Shown here: positions 1 to 8,400 of the stretch, in pieces
Layout: each line of letters starts with the position of its first letter
How positions within the stretch are numbered: position 1 is the first letter of the stretch
Source of the DNA: Planctomycetaceae bacterium
GTDB lineage: Bacteria; Planctomycetota; Planctomycetia; Planctomycetales; Planctomycetaceae
NCBI GenBank assembly: GCA_003503535.1
Contig: DOCI01000328.1
Span: forward strand, 4,601-17,096
Length of the DNA stretch: 12,496 nt
Direction of reading: 5' to 3'
Notes under the pieces: model-generated
Database searches by the model: none
Told to the model about the DNA's origin: nothing
Seen by the model: only the letters and a program-made list of their open reading frames with translations
Program-made: the position numbers and the translations under genes

Positions 1-479
1 CGATGAACGATTTCTTCGAGTTGATCTTTCCCCTTAATCCCGCCGATTCTCGGACCAAAAGCGACATTGTCGAATATCGATTTCGGGAACGGATTCGATT
101 TCTGGAAGACCATTCCGACTTTTTTCCGCAGTTCCACAACATCGACCTGAGATGCGTAGATATCTTCGTTATCGACGAGGACATCTCCATTTAGAGAAGT
201 CCCTTCGACAATATCATTCATGCGGTTAATGGTTCGCAGATAAGTACTTTTCCCGCAGCCAGAGGGGCCAATCAGAGCGGTGACCGATTTTTCAGGCATC
301 ACCATGGAAATGCCAAAAAGAGCCTGGAGTGGTCCATAGAAAAAATTGAGATTTCGTGTTTCGACTTTTGTAACGGGTTTTGCAGCAGGTCCCTTACCAG
401 CTGACGATTCCGTTTGCGGAGTCTCGCCTGAGGCTCCTTCTCGTTGCGAAATCATATTTTCAAATGTGCGAAGTTCCAT
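1..479 (-). CDS. pstB: Phosphate ABC transporter ATP-binding protein PstB (partial, C-terminus outside window)
   Basis: This is the ATPase of the Pst phosphate importer; it sits on the cytoplasmic face of PstC/PstA and powers phosphate entry. The first 159 codons are visible, reading right to left. Walker A (GPSGCGKST) lies at residues 71-79 and the Q-loop in [11 protein letters not shown] at about 122-132, followed by the PstB-typical DNVAFGPRI stretch. The ABC signature, Walker B and H-loop fall outside the window. The start is the ATG at 479-477; no clear Shine-Dalgarno precedes it. About 38 residues rich in Ser, Gly, Pro and Lys precede the first ABC strand ([11 protein letters not shown]), longer than the short leader of E. 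coli PstB, so a later start (for example Met9) is possible. It is the last visible gene of pstSCAB, 83 bases after pstA. Family assignment is secure. Confidence 0.96.
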   Translation of the reverse strand, partial: MELRTFENMISQREGASGETPQTESSAGKGPAAKPVTKVETRNLNFFYGPLQALFGISMVMPEKSVTALIGPSGCGKSTYLRTINRMNDIVEGTSLNGDVLVDNEDIYASQVDVVELRKKVGMVFQKSNPFPKSIFDNVAFGPRIGGIKGKDQLEEIVH

Positions 480-562
480 AAGACTTTATTGTATAGCAAA
501 GTGTACAGAAGAAAAGAAATCATTGGAAACATTGTGATTTCTCAGAGCAATAAGACTCTATC

Positions 563-1600
563 TCACCAATCGAGACGCTTTGAGAAATGATTTCGGATAA
601 AAACCGCGATGCCGTTCATCAGCAGCAGAACCGTCAGGAGGACGACAATCGCTGCCGAGGCAACATTTTTAAATTCAGGGTTTGGACTGTTGAGCACCCA
701 ATTGTAAATCTGCAACGGCATGACTGTGTAAGGACTGGCAGGGACCTGGAGAATCACATTGGGGTCAGAGACCAGATCGGTCGCACTTTCCATGTAGCCG
801 GGATTAAAACTGATGAACGAAACCGCACCCACCACAATGATGGGAGCGGTTTCTCCAATGGCTCGGGAAAGCGCTAAAATTACACCCGTCATAATACCAG
901 GCAGAGAAGCCGGCAAAACCTGATGCCAGATCGTCTGCCATTTGGTTGCTCCGATTGCCAGAGCGGCATGTCGAATCGATTGTGGAACCGACCGCAACGC
1001 CTCCTGAGAGGCGATGATGACAATGGGAAGAATTAACAGAGCGAGTGTTAATGCGCCACTGATAAGTGTTTTGCCAAACGGAAGAGGGATTTTCAGCATT
1101 CCCACGCCCATGGGAATACCAATCGCGCTGGCGTTAGGAAACATGCCAAACATTCTAACGAAAGCGGTCAATCCGAGTATCCCGAAGACAATCGAAGGAA
1201 CACCTGCGAGATTGGAAATATTCAGACGAATGAAACGGGTCATCCAGTTTTCTCTGGCGTATTCTTCAAGGTAGACTGCTGCTCCAACACCCATCGGGAC
1301 GCTCAAAATGGCTGTCATCAGAATCAGCCAGATTGTCCCCCAAATGCTCGCAATCATCCCCGCGTTTTCGGGATCGGAAGAGACCTGATGGGTTAGCAAT
1401 GTTGGCGTCAACCAGTTCGTCGTCGCTTTCGCTGCTCCGGTAGAAGTCGGGTCCCAGGTTCCAGTCGCTTTGAGGACCAGCCCCGTCATTAAAACCGCAA
1501 GCACCACCAGACCAAACCAGGTAGAAATCAGGCAAACCCCAGCAAAGATTTTGCTGGTCAGATGTCGGCGTTGAAGACGTTGGTAATAAGGATCAGACAT
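563..1600 (-). CDS. pstA: Phosphate ABC transporter permease PstA
   Basis: This is one of the two inner-membrane permease subunits that form the phosphate channel with PstC. The protein has 345 residues, somewhat longer than the roughly 300 of E. coli PstA. It has about six hydrophobic helices, the first at roughly residues 17-45. The segment LEEYARENWMTRFIRLNISN followed by LAGVPSIVFGILGL is characteristic of PstA. The EAA-type cytoplasmic loop (HAALAIGATKWQTIWHQVLP, about residues 210-229) contacts PstB, and it is followed by ALSRAIGETAPIIVVGA, a PstA hallmark. The ATG at 1600-1598 is the first start in frame; no convincing Shine-Dalgarno is seen. It lies 160 bases after pstC, and I see no strong hairpin in that gap, so co-transcription is likely but not shown. 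Confidence 0.96.
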   Translation of the reverse strand: MSDPYYQRLQRRHLTSKIFAGVCLISTWFGLVVLAVLMTGLVLKATGTWDPTSTGAAKATTNWLTPTLLTHQVSSDPENAGMIASIWGTIWLILMTAILSVPMGVGAAVYLEEYARENWMTRFIRLNISNLAGVPSIVFGILGLTAFVRMFGMFPNASAIGIPMGVGMLKIPLPFGKTLISGALTLALLILPIVIIASQEALRSVPQSIRHAALAIGATKWQTIWHQVLPASLPGIMTGVILALSRAIGETAPIIVVGAVSFISFNPGYMESATDLVSDPNVILQVPASPYTVMPLQIYNWVLNSPNPEFKNVASAAIVVLLTVLLLMNGIAVFIRNHFSKRLDW

Positions 1601-1760
1601 GAGATTTAATTATTGATAGACGTCTGTTGGTGAATGAATAGAAATTAGCCGCGAGTCAAGAAGTGCCTCAGAGGATCCAATTTGTACGCAACTTTTTAGA
1701 GTGAGCCTGACTGACTTTGATAAATCCCTCAACATTCAACTTTAGAACCTTAACCACGTT

Positions 1761-2714
1761 CTACTGATAAACTTCGCGGTACTTGTTCAGGATAAACTGA
1801 GAGAGCACATTCATCGTAAATGTGATCACAAACAACGTCAGGGCAACAGCGTAAATACTACGATATTCAACACTGCCGGCTGGTGAGTCGGAACCAGCCA
1901 TGCTGACGATATTGGAAGTCATGGTGCAAATCTGAGAGAAGGGATTCATTGTGATCGTTGGACGGACACCCCCTGCGATCGTGACAGCCATGGTTTCTCC
2001 CAATGCCCGGGAAATTGCCAGGAGAAACGACGCCAGAACTCCCGACAATGCTGCTGGTAACACAACCTTGACAGAGACATCGAACCGGGTCGACCCCAGT
2101 GCATAACCAGCCTCCCGTAAGCCTCGCGGTACCGCCCTTAAAACATCTTCACTTAGTGAGGAAACCATCGGAATAATCATGATTCCGACAACAATTCCGG
2201 CACTCATCGCATTGAACGTATCGACTTGGATGCCCAGAAATCTACCGATTGGTTCAATCACCAGAGGTGTGATAAAAACAAGGGCAAAGTAGCCATACAC
2301 GACAGTCGGAATCCCTGCCAGAATTTCCAAAAGTGGCTTGATGATACTGCGCGTTTTTGGGGAGGCGTATTCACTCAAATAGATGGCGGTTGCCAGTCCA
2401 AAAGGAATGCCGATAATTGCGGCAATGCCAGTCACCCACATCGTACCAACGAGCAGGGGCAGAATTCCAAATTCCCCCGCCCCGTACTGAGGTGCCCATT
2501 TGGTGTCGGTCAGAAAGTTCCAAAGGGAGACCTGCTGAAAGAATGCGACTGAATCTCCCAGTCCGACAATCGATTCGGTCACCAGGACAAATATGATCGC
2601 ACCAGTGGTGACGACAGAGATGAACGCACAGACAAAAAGCAGGAATTGAATGAACTGTTCCCAGGCACGTCGAACGCTGGTCTTAGCTGCCAGACTGTGT
2701 CGTTCTGATTTCAA
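1761..2714 (-). CDS. pstC: Phosphate ABC transporter permease PstC
   Basis: This is the second permease subunit of the Pst importer, 317 residues long. The first membrane helix is at about 21-45, and further helices include [19 protein letters not shown] and [14 protein letters not shown]. The EAA-type loop ([20 protein letters not shown], about 199-219) is followed by [17 protein letters not shown], the PstC signature. The start is a TTG at 2714-2712. An in-frame stop lies only seven codons upstream, no ATG occurs in frame before the first helix, and GCAGG sits seven bases before the TTG, so this start is well supported despite the rare codon. It follows pstS by 279 bases, a wide gap for an operon partner, and that gap contains a hairpin plus T run that could reduce read-through from pstS. 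Confidence 0.95.
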   Translation of the reverse strand: MKSERHSLAAKTSVRRAWEQFIQFLLFVCAFISVVTTGAIIFVLVTESIVGLGDSVAFFQQVSLWNFLTDTKWAPQYGAGEFGILPLLVGTMWVTGIAAIIGIPFGLATAIYLSEYASPKTRSIIKPLLEILAGIPTVVYGYFALVFITPLVIEPIGRFLGIQVDTFNAMSAGIVVGIMIIPMVSSLSEDVLRAVPRGLREAGYALGSTRFDVSVKVVLPAALSGVLASFLLAISRALGETMAVTIAGGVRPTITMNPFSQICTMTSNIVSMAGSDSPAGSVEYRSIYAVALTLFVITFTMNVLSQFILNKYREVYQ

Positions 2715-2852
2715 AGGAATACCTGCTTCATATCAGTATCACATGAGTGATAAAATTTGTTCCAGCACAATGGTTGAGAACTGTTGCCAAACAGTCTTCA
2801 ATGCCAATTCTGCCTTTGCTCTTTTTCAATTAATGAATAGAAGGCAAATTCA

Positions 2853-2885
2853 AAAACAGCCACCTGCAACATCATGATGTTACAG
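2853..2885 (-). terminator. Hairpin with T run between pstS and pstC (possible attenuator)
   Basis: On the minus strand, CTGTAACATCA and TGATGTTGCAG (2885-2864) form a nearly perfect inverted repeat. The central 14 bases AACATCATGATGTT (2868-2881) are a perfect palindrome, and the single outer mismatch becomes a G-U pair in minus-strand RNA. After seven more bases there is a run of five T (2857-2853). This could be a leaky terminator that lets pstS be made in excess of pstC, pstA and pstB, as often happens in binding-protein operons. The stem is AT-rich and the T run is short and not directly adjacent, so a protein-binding palindrome is an alternative. Confidence 0.4.
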
Positions 2886-2936
2886 ATGACTGGAATCAAT
2901 TTGTTTCCATTATTTTCTATAGTTATGTGGTTGCAA

Positions 2937-2985
2937 GGACTTTTCAGTCCGTCGCCCACGGCTCGAATCAATCGGCGTTAGCCGA
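2937..2985. repeat. Compact cluster of inverted repeats downstream of pstS
   Basis: Two small perfect stems sit within 49 bases just after the pstS stop. GGACT/AGTCC lies at 2937-2950 with a 4-base loop (GAAA when read on the minus strand), and TCGGC/GCCGA at 2972-2985 has loop GTTA. Between them is the GC-rich stretch CGTCGCCCACGGC. The block is richer in GC than the AT-rich sequence on either side. The GGCGTTAGCC core resembles dispersed intergenic repeats I associate with planctomycete genomes; that is recollection, not shown here. No T run follows either hairpin on either strand, so a classical intrinsic terminator is not supported. Confidence 0.35.
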
Positions 2986-2993
2986 ATTAGAAT

Positions 2994-3950
2994 TCAGTTC
3001 CCGGTTACTTCAGCAACACTGGCTTTTGCCTGTTCGATTGTTGCTTCAGGAACTTTTACGTATCCCACTTTTGAAACTGCATCCTGACCTTCGTTCAAAT
3101 AGTAGTTCACAAACTTGGCAACTTCAGGCTTTGTCTTCAACGCTTCTTTATTGACATAAATGAAGAGAGGCCGAGAAAGCGGGGCGTATGAACCATCTTC
3201 AATCGTTGTTTCCGAAGGAACGACAGCAGCGGCGACATCTTCAGTATTGGAGACACCTAAGATTTTCAGAGATTCTTTATTCATTACGTAATAGGCAAAT
3301 CCAAAGTATCCCAGTGCGTATTTATCGCCTTTGACGCCTTCAACAAGCACGTTGTCCTGTACGGCAGGTGTGTAATCTTCACGGCAGGGACTCTGTCCTT
3401 CAGGGACTTCGCCAATGATTTCCTCGTTAAAGTAATCAAAAGTGCCCGATTTATCATCTGGGCCGAAGAGATTGATTTTTTCATCGGGCCAGCTTTCATC
3501 GAGCTGCTTCCAGGTTGTGATTTCGCTGCCGTGTTCCCAGAGCTTTTTCAACTGAGCGACAGTCAGACCATCACACCAGTCGTTTTGAGGATTAACAACG
3601 ACGGAAATGCCATCCATGCCAATTTTCAGTTGCAGAGAATCGACACCATTCTTTTCGCAGTTTTCCTTTTCTGCATCCTTCATAGGACGAGAGGCACCGG
3701 TAATATCACACTCCTTGTTTGCCAGTCGCTCCATGCCGGTCCCTGTTCCAGTCGATGCGACGGTTGCCTTGACACCAATCGCCGCATCAGCGGCTTCTGC
3801 AACACGGGCCGAGACTGGATAAACAGTACTCGAACCGGCGACTTCGACAACAACGACATTGCCAGCTGGTTCTTCGTAGGTGCAACCGAACAGTAAGCCA
3901 GAGACCAACAGGCTGAGCGAGAAAAAGAGCGTAGGGTTTTTGAACGACAT
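2994..3950 (-). CDS. pstS: Phosphate-binding lipoprotein PstS (SphX-like)
   Basis: This is the extracytoplasmic receptor that captures phosphate and hands it to PstC/PstA. The 318-residue protein begins with a lipoprotein signal peptide: charged start, hydrophobic core and LLFGC with the acylated Cys at 23. The phosphate-binding loop GSSTVYP is at 39-45. GASRPMKDAEKE matches the conserved GSR...E region of the family, and GPDDKSGTFDYF is at about 163-174, a form typical of PstS/SphX proteins. The ATG at 3950-3948 is chosen because AAGGA lies six bases upstream and the signal peptide begins there; the frame extends 15 codons further to a TTG that lacks these supports. It is first in the pst operon. 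Phosphate-starvation control through PhoB/PhoR is expected for the family. Confidence 0.96.
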   Translation of the reverse strand: MSFKNPTLFFSLSLLVSGLLFGCTYEEPAGNVVVVEVAGSSTVYPVSARVAEAADAAIGVKATVASTGTGTGMERLANKECDITGASRPMKDAEKENCEKNGVDSLQLKIGMDGISVVVNPQNDWCDGLTVAQLKKLWEHGSEITTWKQLDESWPDEKINLFGPDDKSGTFDYFNEEIIGEVPEGQSPCREDYTPAVQDNVLVEGVKGDKYALGYFGFAYYVMNKESLKILGVSNTEDVAAAVVPSETTIEDGSYAPLSRPLFIYVNKEALKTKPEVAKFVNYYLNEGQDAVSKVGYVKVPEATIEQAKASVAEVTGN

Positions 3951-3986
3951 TGTGTGTCCTTGGAGTATGCGAGTGACTGCAAAATT

Positions 3987-3997
3987 TGTTAACAAAT
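3987..3997 (-). promoter_or_regulatory. ATTTGTTAACA motif upstream of pstS (candidate Pho-type operator)
   Basis: The minus strand reads ATTTGTTAACA here, 37-47 bases before the pstS start. It lies inside the 12-base palindrome TTTGTTAACAAA (3985-3996). The same 11 bases occur on the plus strand at 5121-5131 ahead of the HEAT-repeat gene. A further minus-strand TTAACA lies upstream at 4051-4056. TTAACA-type repeats resemble the PhoP boxes of Bacillus, and pstS is the usual target of phosphate control, so a PhoB-like regulator site is a reasonable guess. The spacing of repeats here is not a clean tandem, which limits confidence. Confidence 0.3.
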
Positions 3998-4008
3998 AAC
4001 GAGATCAG

Positions 4009-4020
4009 GGAGTAAACTCC
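4009..4020. repeat. Short palindrome in the pstS upstream region
   Basis: GGAGTAAACTCC is a perfect inverted repeat of five bases around AA, about 60 bases before the pstS start. It could be part of an operator or a small hairpin in the pstS leader. Twelve-base palindromes arise by chance fairly often, so it is listed only as a visible structure. Confidence 0.25.
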
Positions 4021-4139
4021 TTCATGTGTACAAAATGGAACTCACGAATTGTTAAGATCTCTCGTTTCAGACATGCTAGTCACGACTATGAAGAAAATGT
4101 GAATCCAAATCGGATTCCTGATAAATTCGGCAGTTCAAC

Positions 4140-4940
4140 TCATTTTTTTCGCAAGATATAAACAACGTCTTCCGTGTCATCATCGACAACGATCGGATCA
4201 TCAATGTCGTAGTGGAAGTCGTAGGTTTCGACCAATTCCCATTCGGGTACTTTTTTGATCAGTTGCTGCATATGTTTCCGGGTATAGCAGCGGAATGTGG
4301 TTGTGTCCTCAATTCGGAACTGCTTGGAGGGTGTGTACACATCATAAGTGAAGCCAATTTTCTCTGTCCGAGTTTTGGCTTGGTAACCCATCGACCACAG
4401 CCGAGTTTCGACCTTGAGGTCATCTTTGGAGGCAGACCATTCTTCTTCGGCTTCGTAATCTTCTCCCACATCAGCCGGGTTAAGATGCAGCCCCAGCATG
4501 AAAATTCCCCCCTGCTTAATCGCAGCGGCTACACATTTCAAATGCCCAACGGCCTGCTTTTCAGTTGTAAGATGCCGAAAACTGTTGATTAAATTAAAAG
4601 CGGCATCAAATTTCTTTTTCACTCTAAAGTCCGACATATCTCCTACCACCGCAGTTTGAACATGCCCGTGCTCTTCGAGTCGCTTATTACAGAATTCCAC
4701 TGCCTTGGCGTTTAAGTCGTTACCAGCAACTTCAAATCCAGCATCCGCCAGTTTGTACATCAAGCGACCTGTGCCGCAAGCAGGCTCAAAAATGCGTTTC
4801 ACGGGCTTTTTGACAAACTTCCTGCAGCATTGCTGAATAAAGTTGAACTCTTCTTCCCAGTCTGAAGCAAAAACCAGGTCATAGTATTCGGGGTAGTCGT
4901 AAAGATGACCGTTGATGACTTCCAGGCTCACTTTGCACAT
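4140..4940 (-). CDS. Class I SAM-dependent methyltransferase
   Basis: This is a predicted cytoplasmic methyltransferase of 266 residues with the Rossmann-like fold; the substrate is unknown. Motif I, FEPACGTGRL, is at 51-60 and binds S-adenosylmethionine. Asp75 in VAGNDLN fits the ribose-binding acid at the end of strand 2, and VVGDMSDF (98-105) fits the adenine-contact region. FDAAFNLINSFRHL is the strand 4 region. The N-terminal LYDYPEYYDLVF is common in small-molecule methyltransferases of this group. The C-terminal third holds a beta-rich region (RIEDTTTFRCYTRKHM) seen in many of these enzymes. The ATG at 4940 has AAGG directly abutting it, too close for a Shine-Dalgarno; a GTG three codons later (4931-4929) has that AAGG nine bases upstream and may be the true start. 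It stands alone and is divergent from the HEAT-repeat gene. Confidence 0.88.
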   Translation of the reverse strand: MCKVSLEVINGHLYDYPEYYDLVFASDWEEEFNFIQQCCRKFVKKPVKRIFEPACGTGRLMYKLADAGFEVAGNDLNAKAVEFCNKRLEEHGHVQTAVVGDMSDFRVKKKFDAAFNLINSFRHLTTEKQAVGHLKCVAAAIKQGGIFMLGLHLNPADVGEDYEAEEEWSASKDDLKVETRLWSMGYQAKTRTEKIGFTYDVYTPSKQFRIEDTTTFRCYTRKHMQQLIKKVPEWELVETYDFHYDIDDPIVVDDDTEDVVYILRKK

Positions 4941-5114
4941 CCTTCAGTTGTTTGAGGCAGTTATTCTTCTGTATTTCAGGGTATTTTCCTAGCTGGATAC
5001 CTTACCGAGAAAACCTGGTGGCGTTAACTCTCCCGACTTTTGAATCACTTGAAATTCCCCAAGAAATGCGACTTTTCAGCGAAATCAGGCCAGTTCGATA
5101 TCTCGACCCCAGAA

Positions 5115-5142
5115 TTAACAATTTGTTAACACCTTGTCTGTA
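5115..5142 (+). promoter_or_regulatory. Tandem TTAACA repeat, 11-base period (candidate Pho-type box)
   Basis: TTAACA (5115-5120), ATTTG, TTAACA (5126-5131), CCTTG, then the weaker TCTGTA (5137-5142) gives direct repeats one helical turn apart. This geometry is that of boxes bound by OmpR/PhoB-family response regulators. The first 15 bases, TTAACAATTTGTTAA, are also a perfect inverted repeat around a central T. The core ATTTGTTAACA recurs upstream of pstS on the other strand. Function is inferred. Confidence 0.35.
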
Positions 5143-5358
5143 TTCTTCAAAGTTCTAACTTCATTTGTCTATTACTGTCTCAGTCTTCCTCTTTGGTGTT
5201 ACTGAGGGATATTCGGAGGTTCTTGAAACAGGAAGATGGTGAACCTGCCTGGAATAATCATTCGTGAGGCAAATCGGTTTGGACTGAGAGCCATCATACT
5301 CAAGCACGAATAATAGTCTGCCGTTCTCATGGCACTTTGGATTTCTTTTAAATAGAGG

Positions 5359-5383
5359 GTGAGTCAGGGGGTGCCTGATTCAC
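5359..5383 (+). other. Strong hairpin in the leader of the HEAT-repeat gene
   Basis: GTGAGTCAGG (5359-5368) pairs with CCTGATTCAC (5374-5383) over ten bases around a GGGTG loop; the one non-Watson-Crick position is a G-U pair in plus-strand RNA. It ends about 50 bases before the ATG at 5435. No T run follows, so it is not a classical terminator. It may affect mRNA stability or translation. Confidence 0.4.
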
Positions 5384-5434
5384 AATTGATGAAACGATTT
5401 CTGAAAAGCAAAGTTAACATTGCAAAAAACACTT

Positions 5435-8400
5435 ATGTCTGGAAACACAAAAACATGCGGTCAATGCGGTGTCTCCGTTCCAGCGGCTATGGTTCGCTGT
5501 CGAGATTGCGGACATCGGTTTGACGCTCCGGTACAGACTTCTGGAACGCGTACATCAGGTGTTTATCGTGCCGCTGCTGAGAACCGCAGTAACAAGCCTG
5601 AGCAAAATGCGTTAAGCCTGGAAGATATGCTTTCAGTTGCCGAAGATGCAGAAACAAATTCTTCGTCTGTATTCAATATATCCCGATCTCTCAAAACCGA
5701 TGGCAAACTGCGTCCTGCGTCGGGGCCTCAATCACACAGCAAGCCAGTTCCTCCCCAGCACCAGCGGTCTGATGAAAGTACAGTCGATGTTTCTCCTGTG
5801 CAGGAGCCTCATTCAATCAGCGAAATTTATCAGTCTCCATTTGCACAGACTGATCAGCAGCAGAAACCGAGGCCAACGCCGAGAACTCAGCCAGTCACAC
5901 AGAAAAAGCAACCCTCTCAGGAGAGTTCTGTCGTTTTGAACCAGAGCGACACAGAAGTCACTTCACCTCTTGAGTCTCCAAGTGGCCTTCGAAGAACCCG
6001 GGAAAGACGCCGATCCGATGCGGCTTCAAATTTTCCGCTCACACTCAAAGCGATCAAAAAGGCAATCAAAGTCTCGCCTCCCGAGATCAGTGCCCCCGCG
6101 GACGAAGAGTCTTCTTCAGGTTCAGTTGCCAGGAAGAACAGGGCTCGTAAGAAAATCGTAAAGGCCTCTCGGCAGATTCTCGAAACGAATTACGATGAAC
6201 ATGGGCGGGCAGCGATCAACAAAATGTGCGATGCTCTGGAGGATTTGGCAGAGGCAGGCGGCGAAGACGCCATTCAGATATTGACGAACTATTTGACTGA
6301 TAAACGCCCGATTCTTCGAGAAACCGCTGCGAGATCGATCGGAGAAACGCGAGATCAGGCTGCATTTGAAACACTGATTAGGCAACTCGTCCACGAATCG
6401 GTTGATATGCGAGCAGCGGTTGCCAGCGGATTAGGAGCGATGGGAGACCGCCGCGCGATTGGGCCGCTGGTTTGTCTGGCCGACGAAGACCCTCAAATGA
6501 GCATTCGCGCAGCGGATGCTCTGGTTCGGATCGGAGAATCAGCAGTTCCCCAGTTGATTGAAATCGCCGAAGAAAGAAATGCGACGAATGCACTGACTGC
6601 GATAATCGCTTTGGGACGTCTGGAAGATGCCCGTGCATTGGAGGTCCTGTCGAATCAAACTTCCAATACTTCTGCGACAATCCGCTCTCATGCCATTGAA
6701 GCCATCGGCCGATTGGGGGAATCGAAAGGGATTCGTTATTTAGTTCGAGGATTGAGTGATAAAGATCTTGGCGTGAAGTTGCAGTCAGCAACCGCGTTGA
6801 AGCGACTTGGTGATAAGCGGGCCGAAGATGCACTGATCGCTGCACTGAACGATCCCGATGAAGAGGTTCGCGAGCAAGTCATTATCGCACTATCGACCTG
6901 TGGGAATGAGGCCGCCGTCTCGGCTTTAATTCCTCTGTTGGAATCCACTCAAAATAATATTCTCGTCGCTGCCTCGGAAACGCTTGGAAAACTGGGTGAT
7001 GAACGGGCAGTGCCCAAATTATGCGAGTTGTTAAATCGTACAGATATCGCAGAGGATCGTACTTTCCGGATTAAAATTCTCGATTCATTGAGACGTTTGA
7101 AAAATCCTGCGGCAATGCCTGCTCTGTTGCACAACCTGAAAGATCCACAACCGGAAATCCGGGAACGAGTGATCGATGCAATCGGTCCGATTGGTGATGA
7201 ATCAATCGTGGTTGAACTCGAAGCGATGCTCAAGGAAGATCGCAGTGAAGCGGTAAGAGCCGCTTGTGCCAAAGCCCTGGGTGATATTGGCGACGCCGAA
7301 TCGGTTGAAGCTCTCGAAGCAGCTTTAAGCGATACCGTTCAGGTGCGCATCAAGGCTGCGATCTCGCTGGGACAAATCGGCAATCCTTCAGCGATGCTCT
7401 CTTTGACTGCCATGCTCCGCGATCAAATGCCGGAAATTCGCTATCACGCTTCTCAGGCTCTGGCAGAAATCGGGGACAAGCGTTCGATCCGTCCCATAGA
7501 AGTTCTCGCTGTCGATTCTGATCCGATGGTTGTCCGCGGTGCGTTCAAAGCCTTACAGAAACTGGGAGATGAACGATCAGAAAAAGAGATCCTCAAGGCG
7601 GCTAAAAAACGCGGAAAGAAATCGACGACCGTCAAATCTTCCTCTGTGAAAATGTCCGATTTTGTCTCTCTGGCGGTTCTTAAAGATTTACTCTGGCCGG
7701 AAGATATTCAGCAACGTGCAATTATTCTTGGCTCACTCGGAACTGTGTTTGCAGTGATGTTTGGAGTCTTGATTTACACACTGTTCCCCAAGCAGGAAAA
7801 ATTCATTCCGCGTGCGTTTCCTCTCTCCGTCTCATTCAACCAGACCGGTGACAAATTAGTGTCTGGGCGATCTCTCGGGGCGATGGAAATCTGGGAAATT
7901 GGTGGTCAAAAACCACTTTCCACAGTCGCAATTGATCTTGGTCCACTCAATGGTGTTGGATACGTTACTGATGACAATATCTGGATTGCCTTTGCTAACA
8001 AAATTGTTCGCTATGATGGGTCAAAAAGTATCCCTGTTGCTGAACAGCCTGCAAAGTTTGTTCGACTTGAACTTTCAGAAGATCGAACAAAATCAGCAAT
8101 CTTTGATCAGAATCAAACCGTTTACATTTATGACACAACGACCAATCAACCCGTTGGGTCATTAAGTTTTCAGGGTTATGAGCACATAGAATTTTCTGGT
8201 TCAGGAAAACTTTTTGCGGCCGCTGCTAATGGAGAGGTCAAATTCTTCGATCTCAAAGCGAATGAAACAGGAAGTATAAAAGTGAAAGGAGTCATTCATT
8301 CGATTGGTCTGTCCCCCGACGATTCGGTACTGGTTATCAATCATGGCGATAAAGGATTGCTGACCGTAGTGAATCCTGTGGATCAAACCATTATTCAGGA

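Larger units (their letters stand above)
4941..5434. other. Divergent intergenic region between methyltransferase and HEAT-repeat gene
   Basis: About 490 bases without a credible gene; the short plus-strand frame at 4952-5158 has a TTG start, no Shine-Dalgarno and unremarkable composition. The region should hold promoters for both flanking genes. Visible structures are TTAACA repeats at 5115-5131, small inverted repeats CTCAGT/ACTGAG (5179-5206) and AGGTTC/GAACCT (5217-5246), and a strong 10-bp hairpin at 5359-5383. A further TTAACA is at 5414-5419. I could not fix a promoter for either gene. Confidence 0.6.

Noticed and set aside
2927..3154. Plus-strand 75-codon frame across the pstS 3' end
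   Set aside because: Antisense to pstS for most of its length and spans the inverted-repeat cluster; no start signal.
3964..3992. Sigma70-like promoter for pstS (TTAACA, 17 bases, CATACT)
   Set aside because: The expected transcription start would fall inside the Shine-Dalgarno, leaving almost no leader, so this pairing is probably fortuitous and the real promoter lies further upstream.
3951..3995. TTG start giving PstS 15 extra N-terminal residues
   Set aside because: The ATG at 3950 has AAGGA at good spacing and begins a proper lipoprotein signal peptide; the extension would spoil it.
4952..5158. Plus-strand 68-codon frame between the methyltransferase and HEAT-repeat genes
   Set aside because: TTG start, no Shine-Dalgarno, no recognisable domain, and it overlaps the TTAACA element; more likely regulatory DNA.
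6378..6845. 155-codon minus-strand frame inside the HEAT-repeat gene
   Set aside because: Shadow of the HEAT repeats: the sense frame carries regular conserved repeats and the antisense product has no domain features.
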